Below, piece after piece: positions 22,400 through 32,185 of a stretch of 64,000 nucleotides of DNA. Where the stretch lies: contig NC_092873.1 of the NCBI RefSeq assembly GCF_028372415.1, positions 354,206,660 to 354,270,659 on the forward strand, read 5' to 3'. The position numbers were made by a program, and so were the translations under genes. Position 1 is the stretch's first letter. Every line of letters begins with the position of its first letter. Under the pieces are notes generated by a model that saw nothing but the letters and a program-made list of their open reading frames with translations, had not been told where the DNA came from and ran no database searches. The stretch is from Notamacropus eugenii (taxonomy: Eukaryota > Chordata > Mammalia > Diprotodontia > Macropodidae).

Positions 22400-22595
22400 A
22401 TTGGAAATGGCATGAAGCCTCTGAACCCCTTCTCAGAATAATGTTTTCTAAATGCATATGATAAAATATATGGGATTACAAGAGAAATCAATTATACTTA
22501 ATTGTCATCAAAATATGCATTTTGATGACAAAAGTCATCAAAATGCACATTTTTTTTTAAGTTCACATAGCCCAGGTTAAGAACCCTTGGACTAA
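22400..22595. mobile_element. hAT-like non-autonomous DNA transposon
   Basis: 'ctctgaaccccttctcag', 'aataatgttttctaaatgc' and the end 'ggttaagaacccttgg' match a common mammalian hAT-type element. A relative lies at 30,260-30,480 ('cctcagagtaatgttttt'). It contains the palindrome at 22,502-22,531. Confidence 0.6.
22502..22531. repeat. Perfect 13-bp-arm inverted repeat
   Basis: Arms TTGTCATCAAAAT and ATTTTGATGACAA separated by 4 bases. 'gtcatcaaaatgcac' follows at 22,534 as a further direct copy of one arm. Confidence 0.9.
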
Positions 22596-23275
22596 TGATC
22601 CTCCAAGTTCCCTTCCAGATCTGATATTCTCTAAGGTTCAGTGACTCCAACAGAAACTTCTATGCCTGAGAAGGATGGACTACAGCCTCAGTCTAATTCC
22701 CACCCTACCCCCATTCCAGCTGCAGACATCTGGGGAGGGAAGAGAAGAAGAAACTCTTCTCCATTCATAAGCATTATGTAACAATCATCCCTGCTTCTTT
22801 TTCCAGGATTCAAGACTCCCTTTTCCCTCAACACTTCCAGGAGGAGGGAGAATATCATTTATTTGTAGGGCAAGGTAGTTTAGACAGCCTCTAAGTGACC
22901 AACTCAAATTTAAGTCCCAATCCTGTATTAATGGACTTCTTCTGAAGGATTCTTCCCTGATAGAGAGCCTCAGCCTAGACCTAGCCAAAAACCTCCACAT
23001 CCCTCCCCACCCTCATCTTTCCCAACCTTCCCCACAGGTCCCTTCCAAGCACAGAACTGAAAGTGAAGCATGCATTTTTGAAAACTCAATCTGGTTCAAT
23101 CTTGATTCCTCCAATAGAAGATACCGCACCCATTTGCCTACTGAAGAAGTAGAGAATTGATGACTGGAGAAATGGAGAGAGGAAAGGCTTTTCCTTCCCC
23201 TCCACCTGCATCTGAAGTGCTGTGGTCAGTTCTGAGTGACACATTAGAGTGGCCATTATACTACATGAGTGACTT
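22596..23275. other. Intergenic, no gene seen
   Basis: Unique sequence. ORFs are short and carry no known motif. Confidence 0.45.
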
Positions 23276-23388
23276 GAGAGCAGAGACTGAGTTTTTTTTG
23301 TTTTGTTTTGACTTTTCTTTGTATTCTCAGTACTCAGTACAGTGCCTAGCACATAGTAGGCACTTAATAAATGTTTACTATGACTGAC
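23276..23388 (+). mobile_element. L2 3' end
   Basis: 'cagtgcctagcacatagtag' followed by 'cacttaataaatgtttac' is the L2 terminus. Confidence 0.8.
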
Positions 23389-23673
23389 ATTTTTTAAGAA
23401 AGACATTGGCAAGTAGGAGCATATCAAGAAGAGACAGAAAAGATGGAAATTTGGGAGCTGGAGACGATGTCATATGAGAATGGAAGATGGGGTGAAGGAG
23501 CTTGGTGTGGTTAGCTTGGAGAGGACTGACAGGGGAGCATGATAGCACGATAGCACTCTAAAGTAGCTGAAGAGTTCCCACATCCAAGAGGTACTGGGCC
23601 CATCCTACTTGGCCCCAGAAGGCAGAAGTAGAAGGCAAGAGTTACAGAGAGGCAAATTCACTTTGATTCAAGG

Positions 23674-23793
23674 AAAGAGCACCAGCCCTGGATTCGAGAA
23701 GACCTGAGTTCAGATCCAGCCTCACACACTAGCTGTGTGATGATGGGCAAGTTCGCTTAACACTAATTGCCTACCCCCACAAAAAAATTTTTT
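23674..23793 (+). mobile_element. Short tRNA-type marsupial SINE with exact 12-bp target-site duplication
   Basis: 'agagcaccagccctgg', 'gacctgagttcagatcc', 'agctgtgtgatgatggg', then an A/T-rich tail. 'tttgattcaagg' flanks it at 23,662-23,673 and 23,794-23,805. Confidence 0.85.
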
Positions 23794-23805
23794 TTTGATT
23801 CAAGG

Positions 23806-24375
23806 TGGGAAAATCTTTTAATCATGAGAATGAACTAAAAATGGAATACAGTACCTCAGTAATGAACAGATTCTCCTTCATACAAATGTTTAAACCAAAG
23901 GTCAATGATCCTTTATTGGAGATGTGGTGGGAATTCTTGTTGGAAAACAAGTTGATCTGCACAACTCCTGAAGTTTCCTCCATCTCAAAGGTTCTAGAAA
24001 TATCCAGAAGTAGGTTGATTTGCCCCTGAAGTAGGTAGGTTACCCCATCATTCGATATCTTCAAGCAAAGGCTGGAGGAGTCCTCTTTAGTGATGAGTAT
24101 TGAAGGGACATTCTAAGTGAGGGACCTGTGGAGTAAGTGGTCTCCTGGGCTCCTTTCTTCTCTGAGAGTCTGCCATCTTGTAAAGGAATTGTCATCCCTG
24201 TAGAGGAATAGGCTGGGAGCTGAGGCTACCAGGGTCCTGATCCCTGTTCTGATGTTTCCTCCTGACATCTCCAGCCCTGGATAAGCTGAGAATCTCAGAT
24301 ACCAATGGAAAGATGATGTTTGGAAAGGACTATGTTAAAAAAAAAACAAGTGGGAGATTATAGGGGAAAGACCCT
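23806..24375. other. Intergenic, no gene seen
   Basis: Unique sequence; no feature supported. Confidence 0.45.
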
Positions 24376-24379
24376 AAGA

Positions 24380-24545
24380 CTGGGAGGTTGACCTGGATTT
24401 TGGTCCTAGATCTGCCCCTAAGTAGATGTATGAGTCGTTAGGGCAAGTCACTTCTCCTTTGTGGGTTTCCTCTTTTGTAAAATCAGAGAGTTGGTCAACG
24501 TGATTTTTAAGATCACTTCCAGTTCTAACATTCTAGGGGCTAGAG
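24380..24545 (+). mobile_element. MIR-type SINE
   Basis: 'gggcaagtcacttctcc', 'ttttaagatcacttcc', 'agttctaacattctag' in forward MIR order. Confidence 0.65.
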
Positions 24546-24612
24546 AAGGAGGGAACAAGCATTTATTAAAAATCTACCATGTATGACCCTGGGCAGTCAC
24601 TTAACCTCTGTT

Positions 24613-24863
24613 TGTCTAAAAGTAGGTGGCTCAGTGGATAAGAGCACTGGGCCTGGAGTCAGGAAAGACCTGAGTTCAAATCCAGACTCAGATACTAGCT
24701 GTGTGAATTTGAGCAAGTCACTTAACCTCTGTTTGTCTTAATTCACTGAAGAAGGAAATAGTGAACCACTGTAGTACGTTTCCCAAAAAAAACCCCATAG
24801 ACAGTACTGGTATGCTGTGGTACAAGGAGACACAAAGAGTCAGACATGACTAAATAGCAATGT
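24613..24863 (+). mobile_element. Marsupial SINE
   Basis: Head 'ggtggctcagtggataag', core 'gagcaagtcacttaacc', tail 'gaaatagtgaaccactg' and 'agagtcagacatgac'. Partly overlaps a shorter SINE piece beginning near 24,556. Confidence 0.8.
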
Positions 24864-24869
24864 CTCCGG

Positions 24870-25040
24870 CTCATTATCTCATTTTGATGTTTTAATATTA
24901 GCCCTATTTTTGAGGAAATCAAAGAAGATATGAATAGAGACATGCCTGGGGTCACACAGCTAGTGTCTGAGGCAGGATTTGAACTCAGGTGTTCCTGTCT
25001 CCAGGCCCAGTGCTCTAGCCACTTAGCCACCTAACTGATT
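24870..25040 (-). mobile_element. MIR/marsupial SINE fragment
   Basis: 'ggggtcacacagctag', 'tttgaactcaggtgttc', 'gccacttagccacctaac' in reverse order. Confidence 0.75.
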
Positions 25041-25049
25041 ATAAGTCTC

Positions 25050-25275
25050 TGGTTTCGGAGAAAGGCAGAGCCCTAACCTTGGGGTCAAGAGCCCTGGGCT
25101 CAAATCTGGTCTCTGACTCCAATGGTACAACCTTAAGTAAAGCATTTAAATTCTCCGTCTCACTCCCTCATCCATAAAACAGGAGCATTATTAATTAACA
25201 CTTTCATTACATATCACCACAGAGCCATGGTGAGCAAAGTAGGTTGTTAAGGGCTATACAAATCTGAGTTGTTAT
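25050..25275 (+). mobile_element. MIR SINE
   Basis: 'gccctgggctcaaatctgg', 'catccataaaacaggag', 'gggctatacaaatctgag'. Forward and diverged. Confidence 0.65.
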
Positions 25276-25889
25276 TATAGATGAACCCCACTGGGAGAGG
25301 GAGCAGCAGGTGGGCTAACAGGGCCTGGGAGGCACTGTAGAGAGGAACATTTATTTTGATTTGGGAAATGGCCCCAAGAGGGACAAATGGAGAAGAAGAT
25401 GGGGAATGAGTTTATCTCCTGGTTATATCTGGAGAATTCCATAGAGGCTTGGTCTGAACATGGAATCAACTTTGGAAGTAGTTTAAATTAGACTTGCAAT
25501 GTAGAAGTAGTGTAAATTAAACTCAAGTAGCATCTCTGCAGGTTTTTCCCCTTAGTTTGTATTCTTCAGAGACAGTGGGATCTGGGTCCTGGATCCAGGA
25601 GGAGACTAGGGGGAAACCTCTTCCTGCTTTTCCCTTGGGGGATACTAGGGGAAAGGAGCAGCAGTGGTTTAACCCCCTTGGACAATCTATCCAGTGGCCC
25701 AGCCTCAGTTTTTCCAATCATAAAATGAAGGTGTTGGAATAGATGATCTATGAGGCCCCTTTTAGCATTGAATCCTATAATCCCATGGCACTCTGATTCA
25801 GACGATCTTCTCTATTTAAACCTCTCTGATTGCCTCCTTCACCTCACCTTCTCCCACCTCTGAACCTTTGTATTCGTTCACTTGTTCAT

Positions 25890-26256
25890 TCACTAAAGAA
25901 ATCAACATCTAAACTCCGCAGGGTAGGAGACACAAAGATGAATCCAACACAGTATGGGCTCAAATAACCAGGGAAAGCTTTCCAGAAGAGGGTGGGTACA
26001 AGTAGAGTTTTGAAGGATGGGTTAAATCTAGATGAGGAGAAAAAAGAGTAGAAGACCCTTCTCAGAAAGGATAAACCAAAAGAGCAATGATTTTATGATT
26101 GGCCAAGTCAGGAATCTGTGAGGGGCATTTGAGGAGAAAAAATTGAATGGGAGTGAGAGTTTCTAGAGGAGCAGTGGAAGGAATGGCCCCCATGGAGCTT
26201 ACAGCCCAGTGAGGGAAGTAAAGCTTGTTAGACATAAGTGAAATAAGGAAGTTATT

Positions 26257-26315
<59 letters not shown>

Positions 26316-26790
26316 GGAGCTGAAGAGGACGGATTTATTTCCACTGAGTATCGATCGAGGAGACTACATTAACCTTGAAAAATGGGTAGAAATGAGAAAA
26401 ACAGTGGGGTCAGGAGTAGTGGGGGCAGATATTTCAGGCAGAAAGAATACACTGAGTCAGAGAAGTGGTGAGCCTTTGGGTCATGCTTAAGGATCTGTAA
26501 ATCACCAAGTGTGGGGACTTGAAAGGGTATAGTGGGAGACAAAGCTGCAAAGGTTGAACAGTGGAAGTCTGATGAGCAGACATTGAATCTTGGACATTGT
26601 TTGCTAGATGATGGGGAGCATTAGAAGGTTCTGGAGCAATGGCTGTGCTTTAGAAAGATTATTGTGAGGAAGTGAGAAGGACAGATTGCTGAGGGGAGAG
26701 CTGGAGGCGGGGAGACCAGTTTTAAGGGCATTGCATTAGTCCAGGAGAGAGTTAATGAGGGCCTGAAGTAGTCTGGTTGCCATGGGAAAA
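25890..26790 (+). mobile_element. Ancient interspersed repeat, family not named, with embedded CA microsatellite
   Basis: Text such as 'gctttccagaagaggg', 'agttttgaaggatggg', 'gaagtgagaaggacag', 'cattagtccaggagagag' matches the long repeat also seen at 4640 and 36,400. The CA array at 26,261-26,312 lies inside it. No open frame of interest. Confidence 0.5.
26261..26312. repeat. (CA)n microsatellite
   Basis: About 26 uninterrupted CA units. Confidence 0.97.
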
Positions 26791-26824
26791 GAAAGGAGGG
26801 GCCCAACACCAGAGGAGAGGGGAA

Positions 26825-26995
26825 TCCTGTTGTAGCAAAAAGAACAATGAATTTTGAGCCAAGAGTCTTGAGTACAAATATTCTCTCTGCTACCTGTGTG
26901 ACCTTGACCAAGTCATGTCAGTATTCTGAGTCTGTTTCTTCCTCTGTAAAAGGGTTGGACTCTTTACTCAGAGATCCATTCCAGTTCTAAATCTA
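26825..26995 (+). mobile_element. MIR-type SINE
   Basis: 'ctacctgtgtgaccttgac', 'ctgtttcttcctctg' and 'attccagttctaaatc' in forward order. Confidence 0.65.
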
Positions 26996-27096
26996 TGATG
27001 CCCTCGATCTCTCCTCAATATTTCATTCTGATCAGTGCCAGAAGTAGAACCAACAAGGTTTCTGATTGGATAGTTGAGATAGGGGGAGAAATAGAG

Positions 27097-27135
27097 AGAG
27101 AGTAGACAGAGAGAGAGAGACAGACAGAGACAAAC

Positions 27136-27217
<82 letters not shown>

Positions 27218-27304
27218 GAGTGAAAGAAAGAGAGGGAGAAGCATGGAGAGAGAGGAAGGAGAGAAGGAGAGACAGAAGAAGGAGAGAGAGGAAAGAAAGG
27301 GGGG
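27097..27304. repeat. (GA)n-rich microsatellite
   Basis: Near-pure GA from about 27,148 to 27,211, with GA-rich imperfect edges and GGGA-rich text after it. The Ser-Leu repeat ORFs on the minus strand are translations of it. Confidence 0.95.
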
Positions 27305-27309
27305 GGGAG

Positions 27310-27620
27310 GGAGGGATAGAGGGGGAGAAGATTAAAAAATGGTGCCTAGGTTTGGAGTCTAAGTGGCAGAATGGTGATGTCACTAACAGAAATGAATAAG
27401 TCAGAAAGAGGTGCCGGGTTTTTTGGGGGTGGGGGGTGAGAGGGGGAGTGGAAAGCCAGTGAGTTCAGTTTGGGGCATGTTGAGTCTGAGGGTTTTGATA
27501 TAAGCTTGGGAATCATTTGCGTAGAGGTGCTAAGTGAAATCATGATGAACTGGCTAAGAAAGAGAACATAAAGGGAAGAAAAGAGGGTGGAGGAGACAAG
27601 CCTTTGCCCAGGTGATAGCC
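27310..27620 (+). mobile_element. Continuation of the ancient unnamed repeat
   Basis: 'atggtgatgtcactaac', 'gagttcagtttggggc', 'cttgggaatcatttgcg' follow, in the expected order, the segment ending at 26,790. The GA array and a MIR separate the two. Confidence 0.45.
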
Positions 27621-28479
27621 CTTGCCTCAGTTCTCTCCCTAGCCCTATACCCAGTTCCCTCTCCATCCCTTTTTCTTAGCCCTGTATTCCTCTTGCCCTC
27701 CCTCTCCTCCATAGAGCCCACCCTGATTTACCCCACCCTGCTCAACTCCCTCCGATCTGGTCTTTTCCTTTGATTGGTCCATGAGGCTGAGGTCCTTCCA
27801 GATGGTCTGCAGGCTGGTCTCTTAGAATAATAATGTTTATAACATGACAATATCTATTCTTAGGTTTCTGGCATGACTTAATAACTTAATTGAGACAGCC
27901 CTCATTAGCATCTCAGCCAAAGCAGGGCTAATCTTCCTATTCATTCTGATAAGGGTTAGGTTCTTTCTTTCCCTCTCTCTCTCTTTTTTAAGGGGCAAAT
28001 GTGGTCTGCGAGGCCTTTGTCCTGACTGAATGACTGAAGTGGGTCACAAACTGAAAAGGTTGAGAAGCGCTGTCCAGCTGAAGACCCTGTCTCTCCATCT
28101 GCATTTGTCTCTGGATCCTGGGTGTGTAGTGTCTGCCCCATTAGCCCACTGGGGGCCCTTGGCAGGGAGGGGATCATGAGAGCTCCTTCCTCTGCCTCTC
28201 CCCACCCCACCCCTCCCAGAGCTTTACCCTCAAGGCCCCTCAGATTAGGAGGAGATAGTATTGTCTGAGGATTGAAGGGCTGGGGGAGAGGGAAGGACCT
28301 GACAGGGCTATGGCATGAGAACAAGAGGCAAGAGGAAGCAGATATCTCTCGTGGATGGGTGAGTTAGAATGTGGAAATCAAATTACAGGGCAAGAAAGAC
28401 TCTGGAGAGGATATTATTCTGTTTGTTATATTGTTATTTCCCCACATGCACACAGGCACATACTAATGCTTAAATAAAC
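27621..28479. other. Intergenic, with a hAT-like end near 28,010-28,075
   Basis: 'ggttgagaagcgctg' at about 28,055-28,070, preceded by 'gtgggtcacaaactg', resembles the end of a hAT-type element (reverse of 'cagcgcttctcaacc'). The rest is unique. No gene seen. Confidence 0.4.
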
Positions 28480-28690
28480 GAATAAAGGAAGAGAATAAGC
28501 ACTTGTAAAGAACCTACTATGTGCTGGACACTCTGTGAAGGACTTTACAAATATTTTTTTCATTTAATCCTCACAAGAAAACTTCACAGTGTTACTATTA
28601 TCACTCCCATTTCACAGCTGAAGAAACTGAGGTCTTCCTCTCCAAGACCCACTGTTCTATCCACTATCCACCACCTAGCTGCCTTGAATA
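28480..28690 (-). mobile_element. MIR SINE
   Basis: 'ctactatgtgctggac', 'aatcctcacaagaaaac', ending 'ccaccacctagctgcc'. Confidence 0.75.
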
Positions 28691-28724
28691 AATAATCAAC
28701 ATTAATTTGTTGAGTAACTACTAG

Positions 28725-28880
28725 GTGGTTAGAGACAACATGGTCCAGCGGATGGAGTCTGGACCTGAGTTTGAATCCTGCCTCAGAAATTTACTAGATG
28801 TGTCTCCAGGCCTCACTTTCTTCATCTGTAGAAGGTGGGAGGTTGGATCCCATCACCCCTAAGTTCCTCTATTCTAAGGT
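28725..28880 (+). mobile_element. MIR-type SINE
   Basis: 'gacaacatggtccagcgg', 'gagtttgaatcctgcc', 'cactttcttcatctgtag'. Confidence 0.65.
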
Positions 28881-29279
28881 CCTCATCATCTCCTTGCCTT
28901 CATGCCAGACCCCACCTCAGCCTCATTTCACTTTTTTTCTTTATTCTCAGATCATCCATGGGACCCTACTAGTTTCCTTCTCTCAGTAACTCCCCACAAA
29001 ACTCACCAGAGCCTGACAGGAGAATAAGTTGGCAAGTGGAAGACATCAGATAGGGCAAGGGAGGATGGGGTTTGACCAGAACATGGAACCAGAAATTCGT
29101 GTGTGGGGGACAAATTCGGTTGGAGCAAAAAAACAAAACAAAACAGTGAGGGAAGAGGGAACAGAGTCAACCAAAGAACTGAAAGCTTTTCCCCCAGACA
29201 ATATGGTCTGCATCCCCTGGGGATTGAGAATACTTGAGTTTGAATCCTGCCTCAGACTGGCTGGCTGTTTGACCCTAGG

Positions 29280-29534
29280 TGCTGCTGCTGTTGTTCTGTT
29301 ATGTCCAACTCTTCGTGACCCCATTTGGGGTTTTCTTGGCAGAGACACTCACTAGAGTGATTTTCCATTTTCTTCTCCAGCTCATTTTACAGATCAGGAA
29401 ACTGAGGCAAACAGGGTGAAGTGACTTGCCCGAGGTCACTCAGCTAGTAAGTGTCTGAGGCCAGATTTCAACTCAGGAAGATGTCTTCTTGACTCTAGAA
29501 TTGGCTCTGTCTACTGCCACCTAGCTGCCTTTTC
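29280..29534 (-). mobile_element. Marsupial SINE inserted only in the duplicated copy
   Basis: Reverse marsupial SINE ('tatgtccaactcttcg', 'gggttttcttggcag', 'ctgccacctagctgcc') flanked by near-identical 9-bp repeats 'gaccctagg' (29,271-29,279) and 'gatcctagg' (29,535-29,543). It is absent from the parent at 55,500, so it landed after the duplication. Confidence 0.85.
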
Positions 29535-29874
29535 GATCCTAGGAAAGTCACTTAATCTCTCTAGGACTCAATTTTTTTCATCTGTAAAAGGGTTGGGGCT
29601 GAGGTTTGAACTCATTAAGTTCTTAGGTCCTCTCCAACTCTATGATCCTAAGATTCTGTGGACAAAAGGAAAGAATTATGCCCAGGACCCTGAGAGTAGC
29701 AGGTCTGGGGTGTAGGAGCACATCTCCCCTATGATCTCTCCTTCCAGACACTGGAGCAATGGAGCAGTTCCCTTCCTATCCCTCTGCTGCTCCCAGCTGT
29801 GGATGAGATGGGGGGGGTGGATCTTGCTGGGGATGTGCCTGGTTCTCAGCCCCACCTCTCTCTTCCCTCCTCAG

Positions 29875-30057
29875 AGCTCCTCTTCCTCCTCCTCTCACCA
29901 TGAGGGCAGTGCCTGGGAGCTCCTTGAGGGCAGCAGGGATGCCAAAGGGAAAAAGTCTTCCAGTCACAGACTCAGCCACAAGGGCAAGAAGTTGATCAGT
30001 GGGAAAGGCGTGGCCAGCTTTACCTCTGCCTCCTCCTCCTCTTCTGGAAGGCCCTGA
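29875..30057 (+). pseudogene. MLLT6: Decayed copy of MLLT6 exon 9
   Basis: Matches the parent exon at 55,835-56,048. The acceptor is intact (polypyrimidine then 'ctcctcag') and the frame is open: Ser-run, HHEGSAWELLEGSRDAKGKK, SHRLSHKGKKLISGKG, VASFTSASSSSSGRP, stop. Compared by eye over about 140 non-repeat bases, it is roughly 93% identical to the parent. Five residues change (R to W, P to L, S to L, S to R, S to I) against about four silent changes. The Ser run is shorter. A deletion removes the equivalent of FQPTG and the splice donor, and brings in a TGA. No other MLLT6 exon lies nearby. Most likely non-functional, though it could act as a terminal exon if ever spliced. Confidence 0.88.
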
Positions 30058-30259
30058 ATGTGGGAGCACTGGAGCCTAGGCTAGTGTTCAGCTCATCTGC
30101 ACCTTTTAAAGAAAAAAGGATATGAGACCAAGTGTTTTAGTGGTCAAGGAGCCAGTCTCAGAGCCAGGAAGACCTGAGTTCAAATCCTGCCTCTGACACC
30201 TACTGGCTATGTGACCAGAGGCAAATCATTTAACTTCAAAGTGCCCCAAAGAGCTCTGT

Positions 30260-30480
30260 AAGGCAAGGGCTTTTAACCTTCTTTTGTGTCACCACCCATT
30301 TTGACAGTCTGATGAAGTATATGGATCCCTCCTCAGAGTAATGTTTTTAAAAGAAATTTATAATGAAAGGAAATGATCATTTTCAGTAAGAGATAAATGA
30401 AAATAAGATGTAATTGTTTTCTCCCTATTCAAGTTCACAGACTCCTTGAAATCTCTCCATAGACCCTAAACACTTAAGTG
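30260..30480. mobile_element. hAT-like non-autonomous DNA transposon
   Basis: Begins 'caagggcttttaacc', continues 'cctcagagtaatgttttt' and 'aagttcacagactcc'. Related to 22,400-22,595. Confidence 0.55.
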
Positions 30481-31179
30481 CCTACTATGTACCAGACCCT
30501 GTGCCAAGCGCTGGAGATCCAAATGCAAGCAGAAAAAAAAAGCGCAAACCCTGCCCTCAAAGACCTTACAATCTAATGAGTGAAGACATACCTAAGAGGG
30601 AGCTAGCTAAAAAATAGGGAGGTGAAGATAGAAAAAGGAAAAAGAGAAAGAAGTAAAGGAGAAGGAAGAGAAAGAAAAAAGAAGAAAAGTAGGAGAAAGA
30701 AGAGAAGGAAGGAGAGGGGAACAGGGAGAGGAGAGGAAGTTAGATTGTCACAGTTCCTATCCTATTCAGCCCTTGGAGGGAGAAGGGGTTTTAGGGGGAA
30801 ATTCCTTCCATCAGTGCTGGTTGCACCTTCTCTTCACTTTGTAGTCTTGAGCAAGAACTCAACTAGCTTAAGATTTTGCTGGCTATTATTACTTATTACA
30901 GAGAACATTGTGCTGCCTACTGAGTGGCATACAAAGAAAGATACTGAAGGCACAACAGTTCCTACTCACAAGATGCTTAGAGTCTAGGATGAGTTAATAT
31001 TGCTAAAGTGCTATATGAATTGTTTTCACTAATCTCCCCCTCTCTATAACCAGATATGATAAAACTTTTAGAGTTGCCTGAGTCACAAAGTGATTAAATG
31101 ACTTGCCCAGGTAAGGTCCTCCTGATGTCCAATACTCTATCCAGTACTATGGACCAATGCCTTTTACTAGTCACTATAG
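30480..31179. other. Intergenic, old repeat then unique sequence
   Basis: 30,480-30,610 ('tactatgtaccagaccc', 'ctgccctcaaagacctt') is the start of the unnamed ancient repeat. 30,640-30,735 is purine-rich. The remainder has no recognised feature. Confidence 0.45.
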
Positions 31180-31485
31180 TATATATGATATGGTAAAGGG
31201 CTGTCTCTTTCTCTCTCTATGTGTGTGTGTGTGTGTGTATGTATATGTAAGTATATATGTATGTACACACACATATGTGTGTATATATGTGTGTATGTTT
31301 GTACAGATATATATGATATGGTAAAGGACTCTCTCCATATATGTGTATGTATGTATGTATACACACATAGGTGTATATATGTATGTGTATGTATATATAT
31401 GGTATGGTAAAGGGCTGTCTCTACATATATATGTATGCATGTATATACACACACACAGACACATATATATGTGTGTGTTACCAAG
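31180..31485. repeat. Three-copy minisatellite of TATG/TG-rich units
   Basis: The landmark 'tatggtaaagg' recurs at about 31,189, 31,318 and 31,403, each followed by a 'ctgtctct' or 'ctctctcc' segment and then alternating TATG/CACA text. Unit lengths are about 129 and 85 bp, so the units vary by microsatellite expansion. Confidence 0.85.
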
Positions 31486-31548
31486 TATGCAGCAGATGAG
31501 ATGATATACTATGAAACTGATACACTAAGTGCCCCCAAAAACATAAAG

Positions 31549-31787
31549 TTGGTACTGCTGTCATCCATGACCCCTTTCAGGATTTTCTTGCCATAGATAT
31601 TGAGTGGATTGCCCTTCCCTTCTCCAACTCATTTTACAGATGAGGAAACTGAGGCAAACAAGGGTTAAGTGACTTGCCCAAGATCACACAGCCATCAGAC
31701 AAGATCTGTCTGAGGTCAGATTAGAACTTACAAAGTCTGACTGATTACAGGCCCACTGCTCTATCCACTGAGTCACCTAGCTGGTGC
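31549..31787 (-). mobile_element. Marsupial SINE
   Basis: 'catccatgacccctttc', 'gattttcttgccatag', 'gaggaaactgaggcaaac', ending 'ctgagtcacctagctgg'. Confidence 0.8.
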
Positions 31788-31814
31788 TATGATCATTCAA
31801 AGATGAGATCATTT

Positions 31815-32185
31815 TCTGGTGGGGGAAATTAGGAAAGGCTTTCTGAAAAGAGTGGCATTTGAGCTGAGCCTTGAAAGATGAATAGTAACCACAGGGGTGG
31901 AAGTGTGTGAGGGCAGTGCATATGTATATGTGGTGATGAATAGGGTGAAATATGAGTCAAGTTCATGTTTGTTAAAAACTAAAGGCAGCTAAGCAATACA
32001 ATGGATGAAGCATTGATCCTGGGATCAGGAACACCTGAAGTTCACATCTGAATTCAGACACTTCCTAGCTGTATGACCTAGGCAAGCCATTTGACTTTTG
32101 TTTCCTTGCTCTGGTAAAACAGGAATAATAGCACCCACCTCCTCAGGTTCAAGAGCACTGTACAAATGCTAGCTGTTATTATTAT
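31815..32185 (+). mobile_element. Unnamed ancient repeat piece followed by a MIR-type SINE
   Basis: 31,815-31,975 carries 'gaaaggctttctgaaaag' and 'gagctgagccttgaaag'. From about 31,985, 'gcattgatcctgggatcag', 'tagctgtatgacctagg' and 'ctgtacaaatgctagctg' follow forward MIR order. Confidence 0.6.

Larger units (their letters stand above)
28880..30250 (+). repeat. MLLT6: Partial duplication of MLLT6 exon 9 with intron flanks
   Basis: This 1.4-kb block aligns end to end with 55,140-56,230 in the same orientation. Shared landmarks include 'caatggagcagttccc', 'ccttcctatccctctgctg', 'ggggatgtgcctggttctc', the exon itself, and 'accttttaaagaaaaaagga' after it. Shared flanks on both sides, and a SINE common to both (55,470-55,620), show DNA-level duplication and not a retrocopy. 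It lies about 26 kb upstream of the parent. Edges are approximate, because similarity fades. Confidence 0.9.

Noticed and set aside
28055-28085. RE1/REST half-site-like 'ggacagcgctt' on the minus strand
   Set aside because: It falls in the end of a hAT-like repeat and lacks the properly spaced second half-site.
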